Shown here one piece after another: positions 5,729-15,294 of a DNA stretch of 24,936 nt. Position numbers and translations under genes: made by a program. Within the stretch, counting starts at the first letter, position 1; the number at the start of each line of letters is the position of its first letter. The stretch comes from a virus. Under the pieces are notes generated by a model. That model was not told the DNA's origin. It saw only the letters and a program-made list of their open reading frames with translations, and did no database searches. The stretch covers positions 1-24,936 of IMG/VR virus record IMGVR_UViG_3300018933_000012. One strand, given 5' to 3'.

Positions 5729-5750
5729 GCGTGTCCAGCAACGACAAAGG

Positions 5751-5789
5751 GCGCCCCCGCTACTGGCACGAGGCCGGTAGCGGGGGCGC
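5751..5789 (-). terminator. Terminator of the phage late operon
   Basis: Perfect 13-bp arms, GCGCCCCCGCTAC (5751-5763) and GTAGCGGGGGCGC (5777-5789), lie six bases past the stop of the last phage gene. They are followed on the minus strand by CCTTTGTC. This marks the visible end of the leftward phage transcript. Confidence 0.8.
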
Positions 5790-5795
5790 AGTGTC

Positions 5796-6137
5796 TCAGG
5801 GGGTGTCGTCGGGGGCGATCCGTCGTGTGCGCTCGTCGACTCGGTCGACGGCGTCACGCAAGGATGCGCCGGAATTGGGGTGCAGTTCGTGCTCGACGCG
5901 TTCGAGCTTGGCCTCGATGGTGCCGAGCCGGCTCATGACGCCGGGACGGGCCGGCACACCCGGGCGGCCCGGTGTTCCCTGCCAGTCATCGACGAAGTCC
6001 TCGACCTTGCCGGCGATGCGGCGCACGGATCGCGTCGCGCGCCACGCGAGGGTGAGCGCGCCCGTGATGGCGACGACCGCGCCGCACCAGAGCACCGCGG
6101 CGTCGAGGGATGCGACACCGGTCGTCGCTGCGCTCAC
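5796..6137 (-). CDS. Small phage membrane protein of the lysis cassette
   Basis: This encodes 113 residues from GTG 6137, which overlaps the holin stop by four bases and has AAAGGAAG upstream. One transmembrane helix lies at about 13-31 (AVLWCGAVVAITGALTLAW). It is followed by a cytoplasmic part with a short GRPGVPARPG segment and an amphipathic, probably coiled-coil helix at about 67-105. A membrane protein of this layout (DUF2746-like) often follows the holin in actinophages, where it may be a second holin-like or spanin-like lysis factor. That function is inferred from position. Confidence 0.8.
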   Translation of the reverse strand: MSAATTGVASLDAAVLWCGAVVAITGALTLAWRATRSVRRIAGKVEDFVDDWQGTPGRPGVPARPGVMSRLGTIEAKLERVEHELHPNSGASLRDAVDRVDERTRRIAPDDTP

Positions 6138-6397
6138 TCGGTGCGGTCTTCCTTTCGGGACAGGGCGAGCAGCCGGTCGTCGGCGGTCGGCTCGGCGCGC
6201 AGCCAGGCGGGCAGTAGGGCCTGTACGCCCGGAAGGCTCATCACGCGTGCCAGTCCGCCGGCGACGGCGAGCGCGCCGGCGACCCACGGGAGGGATGCGG
6301 GGATGCCGGACGCGTCGACGATGGCCGGCAGTAGTACGGCCAGGGCGACCGCGGTCTGCACAACTGTGCGGGCGGTGCGGCGGTTGGCGTCGGTCAT
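6134..6397 (-). CDS. Holin
   Basis: The product has 87 residues from ATG 6397, with GTGAGG upstream. Two hydrophobic helices lie at about 11-28 (VVQTAVALAVLLPAIV) and 37-53 (LPWVAGALAVAGGLARV), and the C-terminal tail is charged. The gene lies directly downstream of the endolysin and is coupled to another small membrane protein. Size, two-helix topology and position all fit an actinophage holin, which permeabilises the membrane at the end of infection and lets the endolysin reach the wall. Confidence 0.85.
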   Translation of the reverse strand: MTDANRRTARTVVQTAVALAVLLPAIVDASGIPASLPWVAGALAVAGGLARVMSLPGVQALLPAWLRAEPTADDRLLALSRKEDRTE

Positions 6398-6422
6398 GGG
6401 TGGTGCCTCACTTCCTATGGGA

Positions 6423-6456
6423 ACGGGCCACCCGCGCGTGTGTGCGGGTGGCCCGT
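6423..6456 (-). terminator. Perfect hairpin between endolysin and holin genes
   Basis: ACGGGCCACCCGC (6423-6435) and GCGGGTGGCCCGT (6444-6456) form a 13-bp stem with an eight-base loop, entirely between the endolysin stop and the holin start. There is no U tract, so it may be a partial terminator or an mRNA processing or stability element setting the endolysin/holin ratio. Confidence 0.55.
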
Positions 6457-6467
6457 GGGGTGGGTGG

Positions 6468-7334
6468 TCAGACCTTGGGGACCTTGAGCGCGTCCCAGCT
6501 CTTGCGGCCGGGCCAACCGTCGGCGTCGCGCCCGGTGTATCCGAGCTTGCGCTGCCACTTCGCGTACGAGCGGAGGTCGGCGGCAGTGAACTGCGGGCCC
6601 GGTCCCTGGCTGTAGGCGCCGCAGCGCTCGGCGACGAGGCGCCGGCCCATGGCCGTGATGATCGCCGAGCGCGGGTACCGCTTGAAGAACTCGACCCCCG
6701 GGAACGGCTCGAACTTCGGGGCCGGCACGGGCCGGCCCGGCTTGGTGGAGAGCCGGCGGTCGATGCGCTCACGCATGGTGGTCATGGAGAAACCGCGCGG
6801 GTCGGTCTTCTGGTTGGTCCACTCCTTGTGGCCGATCACGCTCGCGGCGCTCCACCCGTACGCACGGCAGATTGCCGCGGACACGCGCTCGATGGCGTCG
6901 AGCTGCTCGTCGGGCCACGGGTCGGCACCATTACCGAGGTTGATGGCTTCGAACCCGTAGAAGTGCACGTTGCCGTCGGCGCTGCGGTCGTTCGGGGCCG
7001 GCAGCGCACGCTCGTCGCGGACGGCGGCGAGCACGTCGGCGTCGCCGGCGCCGGCGTGGTTGGCGCGGCCGGCGCTGATCAGGTAGACGTCACCGTTCTT
7101 GGCAATCACGCCGTGACACAGCGGGCCCGGGAGTGCGGCGTACCCGTCGTAGCAGAGGCGCACCGAGTGGTCGGTGCCGCTGGAAACGGTGTGGTGGATC
7201 ATGACGCCATTGATGGGCCCGAACGTCCCGCGGTGGTTGCGGTTGTGGGTGCGCCACTGGCCGTACTCGATGACGCGTACGCCCTCGGTGCGCAGAATCG
7301 CGGCGAGCCGATCGGGGGTGAAGGGGGTTGCCAT
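6468..7334 (-). CDS. Endolysin: N-acetylmuramoyl-L-alanine amidase with C-terminal wall-binding domain
   Basis: The 288-residue protein begins at ATG 7334. An amidase_2 (PGRP-like) domain covers about residues 20-195. Likely zinc ligands are H47 in MIHHTVSS, H169 in GHKEW and D178 in KTDPRG. NHAG at 92-95 and FEAINLGNG at 128-136 are also family features. The C-terminal domain, about 205-288, ends with a peptidoglycan-binding type repeat (SYAKWQRKLGYTGRDADGWPG). It would cut the bond between muramic acid and the stem peptide. No signal peptide is present, so release depends on the holin encoded next. Confidence 0.93.
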   Translation of the reverse strand: MATPFTPDRLAAILRTEGVRVIEYGQWRTHNRNHRGTFGPINGVMIHHTVSSGTDHSVRLCYDGYAALPGPLCHGVIAKNGDVYLISAGRANHAGAGDADVLAAVRDERALPAPNDRSADGNVHFYGFEAINLGNGADPWPDEQLDAIERVSAAICRAYGWSAASVIGHKEWTNQKTDPRGFSMTTMRERIDRRLSTKPGRPVPAPKFEPFPGVEFFKRYPRSAIITAMGRRLVAERCGAYSQGPGPQFTAADLRSYAKWQRKLGYTGRDADGWPGRKSWDALKVPKV

Positions 7335-7355
7335 GGGTGGGTGTCTCCAGACATG

Positions 7356-7386
7356 AAGAAACGCCCGCGGCACAGTGCCGGGGCGT
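7356..7386 (-). terminator. Intrinsic terminator between tail fibre and endolysin
   Basis: On the minus strand ACGCCCCGGCAC and GTGCCGCGGGCGT pair with one bulged base around a short loop, directly followed by TTTCTTC. It lies between the fibre stop (7410) and the endolysin start (7334). It separates structural from lysis genes, so lysis expression needs read-through, antitermination or its own promoter. Confidence 0.75.
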
Positions 7387-7409
7387 GCGAAAGAGGGAGG
7401 GGTGCGGGG

Positions 7410-8999
7410 CTATGCCAAGCCGCACCAGAAGCGGTTGGCGCCGTTCTCCATGGCGCCGAGGTTGATCGAGGCCGGGGCGGAGGTGCCGCCGGTGGCGAAC
7501 ACGCCGAAGCGCTTGACGGCGGTGTATCCGAAGACGTTCGGGGGAGCGCCGGCGCTGGACTCCGCGGCGAGCAGCATGGGCCCGTTGCCGGTCGTGGTGT
7601 TGTACTGGAGTCGCCAGGCCACGTAGTAGATGCCGGCCGCGGCCGAGTACGCGCCCGTGAGCGGCGAGCTGATCGTCGCGCCGCCGGCGTTGTGCACCTC
7701 GGCCGGTTCGTACGTGGCGGTGGACATGTCGCCGGTCGCTGCAACGCGGGTGCCGGCGCTGTTGTAGATCGCTGCCCACGATCCCGCGGTGAGGCCGCCG
7801 GCGTATCCGGTCGCGAACCACACGACGCGGTCAATCGTTGCTGGCGCTCGGAGGATCAGGGCGGTTACTCGGATCGGGCCCGATCCGGGGTAGAGGGCCG
7901 TGGACTGTGCGAGCACGGGGTCGAACGCCCAGGCGAGCAGTCCGTGATCAGCCGGCGACCACTCGCCGGCGAACGCCGCGGCGTCTACGTACGACTTCCG
8001 GGCAAGGTGGTTCGCGGTCGTCGGGGCTGCGGTCGACGAGGGCACGGTGCTGAACGTCTTGGCGCCGCTGATCGTCTGCGTGCCGGCGAGGAGTACCGCG
8101 GTCCCGGCGGCTTCGGCTCCCACCTCCGCGGCTGTGTGGGTGTGTGTGGACGTGGCCGCTCCCACATCGCCGGCGTTGAGGACGACGTCGCCCTGCTTGC
8201 CGTTGACGGACGTCACCGCGCCGCCGCCTGACGTGGCGGGGAGCTGCGCCGTGGGCACCTTGCCGTCAGGGCCGAGGGTGGCGACGCCGCCGGCACTGCC
8301 GGCCGCAGTAGTCGGGATCGCGCCGACGTCGGCAGCAGCGAGGACAATGTCGGCGGACGACTGGCCATTGACGGACTGGACGACGCCGGCCGGACCGGTG
8401 GGGCCGGCTGGCCCCGTGGCGCCGGTGGGTCCGGCCGGCCCTTGCGGACCGGTGGGCCCGACCGGGCCTTGCTCGCCGCGCGGCCCGGTGGCGCCGGCTG
8501 GTCCCTGGGGGCCGGTGGGCCCGACCGGGCCCTGATCTCCCTTCGCTCCGGTGGGGCCGACGAGCGAGGCGAGCCACTGCTGCTCGGTACCGGTGAAGCC
8601 CTCGGCGACGGCAACCTCGTAGGCCGAGGCGCCCCGTACGGCGACATACTGCGGCTTGCTGGGGTCGCGCGGGGCGACGTCGGCGAGGTCGACCTCGGGC
8701 TGCTCGGCCGGCAGCAGCAGCGCGTACGAGCGGCCTGGCTGGATGCCGGCGAGTTGCTCGGTCACGGTGTATGACCAGTCGGCCGGGTCCATACCCGGCG
8801 CGTCGGTGGCCGGCAGCGTTACCTCGATGGCGCCCTGGGCGTCGAGCTGCGCGACGACCGGACCACCGAGGATCACGTCGGCTTGCGAGAACGTGATCTG
8901 ACTCGGGGCGCGGAAGACGATCGACCCCGACAAGGGGCGGCCGTCCGGTGAGAGGAAGCGGGCACGAACGGTGACGGTGGGGATGGACTCAGGCAGCAC
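7410..8999 (-). CDS. Tail fibre with collagen-like repeat
   Basis: The product has 529 residues from GTG 8999, which overlaps the upstream stop by 11 bases. An N-terminal beta-rich domain (about 1-125) is followed by the linker [15 protein letters not shown], which commonly precedes collagen repeats in phage fibres. About 19 Gly-X-Y triplets follow at 148-205, rich in GPT, GPA and GPQ. Next come repeats of the VNGxxGDVVLxAxDVGA type (about 209-275), a [13 protein letters not shown] segment, and a C-terminal domain from about 320 that probably binds the host surface. It should form a trimer. A start further upstream in the same frame would overlap the previous gene heavily. Confidence 0.9.
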   Translation of the reverse strand: MLPESIPTVTVRARFLSPDGRPLSGSIVFRAPSQITFSQADVILGGPVVAQLDAQGAIEVTLPATDAPGMDPADWSYTVTEQLAGIQPGRSYALLLPAEQPEVDLADVAPRDPSKPQYVAVRGASAYEVAVAEGFTGTEQQWLASLVGPTGAKGDQGPVGPTGPQGPAGATGPRGEQGPVGPTGPQGPAGPTGATGPAGPTGPAGVVQSVNGQSSADIVLAAADVGAIPTTAAGSAGGVATLGPDGKVPTAQLPATSGGGAVTSVNGKQGDVVLNAGDVGAATSTHTHTAAEVGAEAAGTAVLLAGTQTISGAKTFSTVPSSTAAPTTANHLARKSYVDAAAFAGEWSPADHGLLAWAFDPVLAQSTALYPGSGPIRVTALILRAPATIDRVVWFATGYAGGLTAGSWAAIYNSAGTRVAATGDMSTATYEPAEVHNAGGATISSPLTGAYSAAAGIYYVAWRLQYNTTTGNGPMLLAAESSAGAPPNVFGYTAVKRFGVFATGGTSAPASINLGAMENGANRFWCGLA

Positions 9000-9843
9000 T
9001 GCCGGCGGTTCCCTCCTCCTGCTGGTCGGTGGGAGCGTCCGCATCGAGCTCGAACGAGGCGAGGGCCGAGGCGGCGGTGCGCGTGGGCATGTTGGGCGCA
9101 TCACTGGGCGATCGGGTGTTGCGGGTGTAGGCGGAGAACATCCGGGTCTCAATGGCGCCGGTGCTGGCGCTGTTGCGGTGCTCGATCTGGAACAGGACGG
9201 AGTCGCCCCACTCGGTCCCGTGGAGTGGCTGTGTCACTGTCTGGTTGATCCACTGCGAGCCGCTCGGGACGGTCCATGTGTTGATCGTCTGGGGGGCGCC
9301 GCTCGGCGGTACGTAGTTGATGCGGACCTGTCCGCCGGCGCTTGAGATCGTCGAGAAGCTGATGACGGCGACTGCGTTCTGCACGGGCATCCGGCCGAGC
9401 CATGCGTACTGCCATGACGTCGTGCCTTGCATCGTCGAGTTGGGGGTCGGGTACATGGGGAACGGGAGCCACGGCCGGCCGAGGTAGCGGTCGGAGAAGG
9501 CGTCATCCATGACGAGGATGCGGTCGGGGGCGTTGCGGTCGCGGGACCACATGCGGATCATCTGTCGCTCGCTGCCGTTGACGTCGTCGCCGACGGTCAG
9601 GGCGGCGCTGCCGTCGTGGCGGCCGATGCCGACGCCCCAGTCGCCTTGCTTGGTGTCGCCGACGATGAATGTCGTCTGACCGTCGGGTGTCTTGGCCATG
9701 AGCTGTCCGCCCTCGCCGATGACGATGTCGCCGTGCAGGACCTCGGTAAGGGCGGGGCGGATCTGTGAGCGGCCAGCGAGCTCGCGCACCTTGCGTTCGA
9801 GCTCGCGGATTCGGTCGAGTAGGTCTTGCGGGATCGCAGCCAC
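8989..9843 (-). CDS. Minor tail/baseplate protein
   Basis: The 284-residue protein starts at GTG 9843 (TAGTG overlap with the previous stop, GGAGG seven bases upstream). The first 25 residues are an amphipathic helix ([19 protein letters not shown]), probably a trimeric coiled coil. Next come short beta repeats ([20 protein letters not shown], then TTFIVGDTK), typical of fibre or baseplate stems. The last 130 residues look like a beta-sandwich. It sits between the tail-tip protein and the collagen-like fibre, so it probably connects the fibre to the tail tip. No enzymatic motif is seen. Confidence 0.8.
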   Translation of the reverse strand: MAAIPQDLLDRIRELERKVRELAGRSQIRPALTEVLHGDIVIGEGGQLMAKTPDGQTTFIVGDTKQGDWGVGIGRHDGSAALTVGDDVNGSERQMIRMWSRDRNAPDRILVMDDAFSDRYLGRPWLPFPMYPTPNSTMQGTTSWQYAWLGRMPVQNAVAVISFSTISSAGGQVRINYVPPSGAPQTINTWTVPSGSQWINQTVTQPLHGTEWGDSVLFQIEHRNSASTGAIETRMFSAYTRNTRSPSDAPNMPTRTAASALASFELDADAPTDQQEEGTAGSAA

Positions 9844-10946
9844 TAGGCAGCCTCCAAGTACAGGCGGGCGGTTTCGGGCCGGCCGCGGAGGGGCGGGGAG
9901 ATCGCGAGGCCGACGACGCGGTACCGCTCGTCGAGGCCCTCGGGCCACCACAGATCGCGAATGCGGAGTCGGATGGTCGCGCCGAGCAGGGCCGGCGAGA
10001 GGGCGACGCGGTCGAGTGCGACGGTCACCTCGGGGATGGTGCGCGGGTGGAGCGAGGCGGCGAGGTCTGCCCGCGCATGGGCGGCGAGGGTGGGCGGCTC
10101 GGTCACGGTGGAGTAGTCCGAGGTCCCGTCCAGCCGCGGCCAGCCGGCCGCGAGCTCGCCCGCGTCGACGAGCAGCTCGGACACGATCGGCACCGATTCC
10201 GCGGCTTGGTTGCGGTTGTCCGACGCTCCGCGCGCCTGCCAAACGTTGGCCTGCACGGTGGCGTCGATCGGCCACCCGTAGGCGAGCACGGGCCCGGGGT
10301 GGTCGAGCACGATCTCGGACGTGCCGGCCCGAATGGTCGGCGAGCCGAGCTGTAGTCGTTTGACGCGCCGGCCGCTGCCGGGGTCGCGGTGGCTGGCGAT
10401 GCGCCACTCGAAACCGTTCTCGACCGCGCCGAGTTGGTCGATCAACTCGCGAATGCGCGGCTGGTCGTAGCGGCTGTACGTGCGGTCGCGCAGCACTCCG
10501 GAGAGCTCGGCCCCGTACTCGATGCCGATGTCGCCCCCGGGCAGGCCGGCGGCGTAGTCGAGCAGCGCCCGGACGAGGTCGAATTGATCGGTTCCCTTGG
10601 CCTCTTGGGTGTGGAACAGCACGCGGTGATCGAGGTAGCTCGCCCACCCGCCGGCCTGTACCTGTAGGCCAAGAAACCCGCGGTCGTCGCTCGTGAGGTT
10701 CGCAGTCCAGAGCACCCCGCCCCACCACAGCTCGGGCCCCCGTTCGATCCACAAAGCCGTACGGCCCGGGACCACGGCGGCCCGTGCGCGGGCGGCGAGC
10801 TGCCGGTTCGGTATCGGGATCGTCGCCGAGGCTGCGCCTACCTTGCCGATGTAGTCGTCGAGGGACACGTCGGCGAGCGGCAGCGCGTCGAGGACCTGAT
10901 CGGACCGAAGATCGCACAGCAGCGCCCGGTACGGGGGAGAGGGCAA
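9843..10946 (-). CDS. Tail tip (hub/Tal-like) protein
   Basis: The product has 367 residues. The start is a TTG at 10946, chosen because AAGGGGGG overlaps the preceding stop codon and lies seven bases away. The sequence has the look of tail-tip proteins of actinophages (similar in style to the siphovirus Gp37-like family): a strand-rich N-terminus with [22 protein letters not shown], a WWGGVLW motif near residue 70, and a WRI segment preceding a second beta domain. It follows the distal tail protein and one further baseplate gene, so it likely closes the tail tube and contacts the host. Family assignment is moderate. Confidence 0.75.
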   Translation of the reverse strand: MPSPPYRALLCDLRSDQVLDALPLADVSLDDYIGKVGAASATIPIPNRQLAARARAAVVPGRTALWIERGPELWWGGVLWTANLTSDDRGFLGLQVQAGGWASYLDHRVLFHTQEAKGTDQFDLVRALLDYAAGLPGGDIGIEYGAELSGVLRDRTYSRYDQPRIRELIDQLGAVENGFEWRIASHRDPGSGRRVKRLQLGSPTIRAGTSEIVLDHPGPVLAYGWPIDATVQANVWQARGASDNRNQAAESVPIVSELLVDAGELAAGWPRLDGTSDYSTVTEPPTLAAHARADLAASLHPRTIPEVTVALDRVALSPALLGATIRLRIRDLWWPEGLDERYRVVGLAISPPLRGRPETARLYLEAA

Positions 10947-10959
10947 CGGGCCACCCCCC

Positions 10960-11943
10960 TTACGCGTCGAGCGGGTACTGCACCCCGGACAGAGCGGCCC
11001 AGGTGGTCACTCCTGAGCTGCTGATCAGGCGCAGTTGCCCCGACGTCTGTGCGTCGAGCTTGATGTCGACGCCGCCGGCAGCGATCGGTAGGGACGTGAG
11101 TGCGGCCGGCCGGTAGCCCGCCGGCAGCACCGAGGCGAGCAGGTTTCCGCTGTTGGGGATCGAGCCGGACGTCGCCCAAGACACGCCGCCCCGGAGCTGG
11201 AGGAACGGCACGCCGGCGATCGTGATGCGCCTGTACCGCACGATGCCCTGTGCGTTGCCGTTGTTGCTGAAGCCCGAGGCGAGCGTTACCGCGGTCCACC
11301 CGACCGACGGTTCGAGCGGTTGCCACGTCGTACCGTCCCACCGGTCAAGGCCGGTGCCGTTGTCGCGGTACTGGCCCGGGTAGGCGCCGGCGAAGCTGAG
11401 CCCCCACCCACGCGGGATGATCCCGCCGTACGCCGCGGTGTACCGCCGGCGGTCGGCGAGTGCCGAGTTCCATGTGATCCCGCCGGTTCCGGCCGAGGCG
11501 CCGGCCGGAACGGTGATATCCCACAGGCGCAGCGCGCCGGCCGGGATCGTCGGTGCGGTCGGTGTCGCGGTCGCTGGCCCTTGGACGATTTCAACGGTGA
11601 CCGTGGTCTGCTCGCTGGTGTCGTACAGCCCGTCGCGCACCCGCAGCACCACGGAGTCGATGCGGTTGAACTGCGCGTGCCCGTCGGCGAGGGTGAGCGT
11701 TTCGGGGCTCGTGACTGCCACGGGGTAGGCGCCTTGGGCCGTGGTCCCTTGCACGATGGCGCGGCCGGTGCCGATCTGTACCTGCATGGTGCCGACGCCG
11801 GTCGCGGCGAGAGGGTTTCCGCCGGCGATCACACCGTCGCGGCTCGTCATCGTGGACTCGGGCGCCATCGTCCCGAGGGGGACGAGGCGTGTGTCTTCGC
11901 GGGTCTGCCCTGTTGGCAGCAGCCATCCGGCGCGCACGGTCAC
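10960..11943 (-). CDS. Baseplate/minor tail protein
   Basis: The product has 327 residues from GTG 11943. A perfect AAGGAGGTGA ribosome binding site overlaps the stop codon of the distal tail gene, with seven bases to the start. The N-terminal half is a beta-rich domain of a kind seen in actinophage baseplate proteins, including [20 protein letters not shown] at about 89-108 and [11 protein letters not shown]. The C-terminal half, from about 190, looks like a carbohydrate-binding or jelly-roll type domain rich in Gly, Thr and Ser. No catalytic motif is visible. It is probably a receptor-binding or structural component of the tail tip. Confidence 0.75.
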   Translation of the reverse strand: MTVRAGWLLPTGQTREDTRLVPLGTMAPESTMTSRDGVIAGGNPLAATGVGTMQVQIGTGRAIVQGTTAQGAYPVAVTSPETLTLADGHAQFNRIDSVVLRVRDGLYDTSEQTTVTVEIVQGPATATPTAPTIPAGALRLWDITVPAGASAGTGGITWNSALADRRRYTAAYGGIIPRGWGLSFAGAYPGQYRDNGTGLDRWDGTTWQPLEPSVGWTAVTLASGFSNNGNAQGIVRYRRITIAGVPFLQLRGGVSWATSGSIPNSGNLLASVLPAGYRPAALTSLPIAAGGVDIKLDAQTSGQLRLISSSGVTTWAALSGVQYPLDA

Positions 11944-11958
11944 AGGGCGGTCACCTCC

Positions 11959-12864
11959 TTACCAGTAGGCCGAGCGCCACCGGATCGAGCACGAGGCGCG
12001 TGGGTCGGCCGACCCCGGGGCGGCGCGGAACGTGAGCGCGGTCGTGCCGGGGGCGAGGGTGAACGTGTTCTCTGGGACCGAGCGGGCGGTCGCGGTGTAG
12101 AGCCGGCTTGCGGTGCGGTTGAGCGTCACCGTGCCGGCCGCGGTATCGACGAGCAGCGTGTCGTCGGCGGCGAGCTCGATGTCGTATTCGAGGGTGTCGC
12201 CGGTACGGAGATTGGTGATCGAGGGCAGTTCCACCGGTCCGCGGAAGGTGATCAGCGGGTGCGTGATGGCGTCGCCCTCGTTGAGGGTGGCGACGGTGCC
12301 GGTACTGCCGGGCTCGCCGAAGACGAGCGGGTACGCGAGGTGCTCGGGCCCGGGGTCGAGGTGCCAGTCGAGGCCGGCCTCGGCCATGGGCAGTTGCGTC
12401 TCGACCTGCTGCTCGACGAGTCCGTACCGGCGCGGGTCGGATGCCTCCCACTGGATGGCGGCGCCGGTGATCGTGCCGACCCGGTAACCGAGACCGACGG
12501 GAACCGCACGGCGCAGAACGCGGGCGCCGACGAGCAGCGGCCCGCGGTCGTCGAGCCACACCACGAGCGGCAGCTCGTCGTCGGCGACTGCGGTTGCGGC
12601 GTTCAGCGCGCGCAGCGTGGCCCCGATCGTTGCGGCCGGCGCGCGCACGATCACGTCGTCGACGGTGATCGTGCGCGGCTGCGCGAGCAAGCGTCCGGGG
12701 TAACTGCCGTGTGCATCGCTCCGGTTGACGCTGCCCGAGTCGAGGGCGGGAAGTTCCTCCCAGCCTGAAAGGGTGCGCCACCGGAACGGGGTACCGGGGC
12801 CGAGCAGCAGCTCGTCGCCGTACTGAATGTGTCCGGGGGCGGTGACGCGGTCGCCCGCGGCCAT
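11959..12864 (-). CDS. Distal tail protein (Dit-like)
   Basis: The 301-residue protein starts at ATG 12864, three bases after the tape measure stop, with GGGGGTAAG upstream inside that gene. Position directly after the tape measure is the usual place of the distal tail protein. The sequence fits: an N-terminal beta domain with RTITVDDVIVRAPA and an AIQWEASDPRRYG motif near residue 140, typical of this family (W-x-A-x-D-P), then a galectin-like C-terminal domain. It should form the ring joining the tail tube to the tip. Confidence 0.85.
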   Translation of the reverse strand: MAAGDRVTAPGHIQYGDELLLGPGTPFRWRTLSGWEELPALDSGSVNRSDAHGSYPGRLLAQPRTITVDDVIVRAPAATIGATLRALNAATAVADDELPLVVWLDDRGPLLVGARVLRRAVPVGLGYRVGTITGAAIQWEASDPRRYGLVEQQVETQLPMAEAGLDWHLDPGPEHLAYPLVFGEPGSTGTVATLNEGDAITHPLITFRGPVELPSITNLRTGDTLEYDIELAADDTLLVDTAAGTVTLNRTASRLYTATARSVPENTFTLAPGTTALTFRAAPGSADPRASCSIRWRSAYW

Positions 12865-12867
12865 GTC

Positions 12868-15288
12868 TTACCCCCTTTGCTTCATGTGCCAGGCGAGCGC
12901 GGCGGCGTTCTGCTCGGGAGTGCCGGTGTCCGCGGCGTGCCAGTGCTCGATACGGACAGTTGGGCCGGCCGGTGCGGTAAGGCCGAGCGCGCCCGGTGAT
13001 CCGTACGCCGAGGCACCGGCCAGTGCGGGGGCGGGCATGCGGGGGGAGGGGATGAGTGTGCGCATGGTGCGGTCGACCGCCCCCTGCCCGGAGCGAATGC
13101 CCTTGACCACGCCGGCGGGAATCCAGCGGCCTACATCGCGCGCCATGACGCGGGATGGTGAACTAATTCCGAGTGCCTTCGCGATCGGCCCCGGGATCAT
13201 GTTTTTGGCGAAAGAGATCAGTTTTCCCTTTAGCCACGATCCCATGTTCTTGACGCCGTTATACAAACCGCGGATCAGATCCGCGCCCTTGTCGTACAGC
13301 ATCGTGCCGAAGTTGCCGAAATATCCGACAACCTTTCCGGGCAGTCCGCGCACGAATGCGAGCATTTCGCCCGCTTTCCTTGCCGTTCCCTCCTTGATCG
13401 ACTGCCAATGCTTGATAATGAGCCCGATCAAAGTGAAATTCAGGAAGAAGGAAACGAGCTTGCCCGGGATGCTTCGGACGAACTGAACCGTTGCGTCCCA
13501 GACTCGTCTAGTTCCTGCCTTGATTGAATCCCAATGCTTGATGATCAGGCCAACCAAAGTGAAGTTGAGGAAGAAAGCGACGAGCTTTTCGCCAACCCAC
13601 TTGATCTTTTCCCAAACCCAATTCCATGCCGCGAGAGTGGCGTTCTTTATCGCGTCCCAATTGGACACGACGAGCGCGACGAGGCCGACAACAGCGGCGA
13701 TCACAAAAGCAACCGGGCCCATGGCGATCAGCCAGGCAGCGGCCATGCGCGCCGCCTGTATGGACGACTGCGCGCCCATGAGCACCCACGCGCCCACCAC
13801 CCGTAGCGCGGTGCCACCAGCGGCTACGCCTTGCGCTACCCAGCCGGCGACGATCACCGCGTTTGTGGCGACGAATCGCGCTGCCGCGGTGACGCCGGCC
13901 GCGGTCTGCGTGGCCCAGCTCGTCACCGTGGCGACCGACGTCGTGTACGCCTGCACCCCGAGGGCGATAAGGGCCGGCAGCATGACGGCGGTGATGATGC
14001 CGGCGACGATGCCGAACGCGACGCCGTGCTCGGAGACGAACGCGGCGCCGGTACCGAAGGCAGAGCCAACGGCGACCGCGCCATCGGCCGCAGCCGATAG
14101 GGCCGGTACAACGTGGTTCCCCACTACGCTCACGAAGCCGTGCTCAAGGGTGCGGGTGAACTCCGTGACGCGCGTCGATGCGTTATCCCGCATCGTGTCG
14201 CCGGCCTTCTTCGCTGCCCCGTCGACCTTGCCGAGCGATGCAACGGCGGTCGAGGGGTCGAGGGAGAAAAGCGCGCCGGCGAGGTCCTCGGCCTGCGTGC
14301 CCAGCAAGGCAACCGCGAGGCGCGAGCGTTCCGTCGGGTCCTTTACCGCCCGTAGGCGGTCCATCAATGTATCGAGTGCCGCATTGGCGGTCGGCCCACC
14401 CTTGGTGAAAGCCGCGGCCATTTCATCGGCGTTCAGTCCAATGGACTTGAGCGCGTCGGCCGCCTCACCCGACTTGATGCGGATGTTAAGTTCTTTGAAC
14501 GCGTCCGCGACGATATCGGCGTCTCGGGCACCAGCAGTGAGCCCCTGCTGAATGAGGCCCATTGCCTGCTGTCCCGACATTCCCATGTCGCGAAACTGCG
14601 TCGAATACTCGTTGAAAGTATCGAGCAGATCCTCGGACTTATTCAGGCCGTTCTGCGTGCCCTTTACGAGAATGTCGAATGCCTCTTCGGCGTTCTTGGC
14701 CATTCCCGTTTTGAGCATCTGGCCGACCGCGGCCGAGGTGGGCCCGACCTCCTCGCCCATGATCTGTGCGACCTGCGAGAGCCGGCCGCCGATCTTTTCG
14801 AGCTCTTTCTGCGTCGCATCCGCGGGTACGAGGCCCTGCTGCCACAAGGACTTGAGAGCCTCGTTCGCGTCGGCGACTGAGTCTGTGTACCCCTTGCTGT
14901 AGAGAGAGCCGGCCGCCTGGCCGAGCCGCTTTGCCTGTGCCGGGTCGGCGCCGAGCTGCGCGGCGAGCAGGCTGTTCGACTTCTGCTCGTCGAGCGCCTT
15001 ACTGACGCCGCCCAGCAGGGCCGCGCCGACGGTCGCGCCGACGGCGGCCCATCCGAACGCGCTCAGCTTGTCGCGCAGTCCACCGGCGGCCTGCTCGGCT
15101 CCGTCCTCGGCTCCGTCGGCGAGACCTTCGCCGAGCTGCTGTCCGGCGCGGTCGCCGGCGCGGGCGGCCTCGGCGGTGATGGACTCGGCCGCGGCGACGA
15201 CGCTCGCCTCGGCGCGCGCGAGGCCCCGCTCGGCCTGGCGGTCGTCGACGTCGATCGTCGCGAGCAGTTCGGCCACGGTGAGCGCCAC
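12868..15288 (-). CDS. Tape measure protein
   Basis: The product has 806 residues from GTG 15288, with GGGGGGTGA upstream. The N-terminal 100 residues are a long Ala/Glu-rich helix. A TP901-type tape measure domain follows (about 100-330; GQQAMGLIQQGLTAG, then FKELNIRIKSGEAADALK). Hydrophobic segments lie near 423-443 and 521-540. Two near-identical copies of FFLNFTLxGLIIKHWxSIK lie at about 567-591 and 609-632. The C-terminus has the usual ISSPSRVMARDVGRWIPAG motif. It sets tail length and helps DNA entry. The DNA at about 13150-13700 is noticeably less GC-rich than the flanks. Its length predicts a tail of roughly 120 nm, using the usual 1.5 Å per residue. Confidence 0.95.
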   Translation of the reverse strand: MALTVAELLATIDVDDRQAERGLARAEASVVAAAESITAEAARAGDRAGQQLGEGLADGAEDGAEQAAGGLRDKLSAFGWAAVGATVGAALLGGVSKALDEQKSNSLLAAQLGADPAQAKRLGQAAGSLYSKGYTDSVADANEALKSLWQQGLVPADATQKELEKIGGRLSQVAQIMGEEVGPTSAAVGQMLKTGMAKNAEEAFDILVKGTQNGLNKSEDLLDTFNEYSTQFRDMGMSGQQAMGLIQQGLTAGARDADIVADAFKELNIRIKSGEAADALKSIGLNADEMAAAFTKGGPTANAALDTLMDRLRAVKDPTERSRLAVALLGTQAEDLAGALFSLDPSTAVASLGKVDGAAKKAGDTMRDNASTRVTEFTRTLEHGFVSVVGNHVVPALSAAADGAVAVGSAFGTGAAFVSEHGVAFGIVAGIITAVMLPALIALGVQAYTTSVATVTSWATQTAAGVTAAARFVATNAVIVAGWVAQGVAAGGTALRVVGAWVLMGAQSSIQAARMAAAWLIAMGPVAFVIAAVVGLVALVVSNWDAIKNATLAAWNWVWEKIKWVGEKLVAFFLNFTLVGLIIKHWDSIKAGTRRVWDATVQFVRSIPGKLVSFFLNFTLIGLIIKHWQSIKEGTARKAGEMLAFVRGLPGKVVGYFGNFGTMLYDKGADLIRGLYNGVKNMGSWLKGKLISFAKNMIPGPIAKALGISSPSRVMARDVGRWIPAGVVKGIRSGQGAVDRTMRTLIPSPRMPAPALAGASAYGSPGALGLTAPAGPTVRIEHWHAADTGTPEQNAAALAWHMKQRG

Positions 15289-15294
15289 AGCAGA

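Noticed and set aside
5880-8231. Long plus-strand open frame (783 codons) opposite the lysis and fibre genes
   Set aside because: It is antisense to clear endolysin, holin and fibre genes. Its product is Gly/Arg/Val-rich with no domain, as expected from third-position GC bias.
8390-8570. Tandem short GC-rich repeats resembling a satellite or CRISPR-like array
   Set aside because: The nine-base periodicity is the coding of Gly-X-Y triplets in the fibre; there are no spacers.
11320-12768. Long plus-strand open frame (482 codons)
   Set aside because: It lies antisense to the baseplate and distal tail genes and has shadow-type composition with no recognisable motif.
13269-13285. 8-bp dyad CGCGGATC-A-GATCCGCG
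   Set aside because: It lies inside the tape measure coding frame with no promoter or gene start nearby, and is most likely chance.
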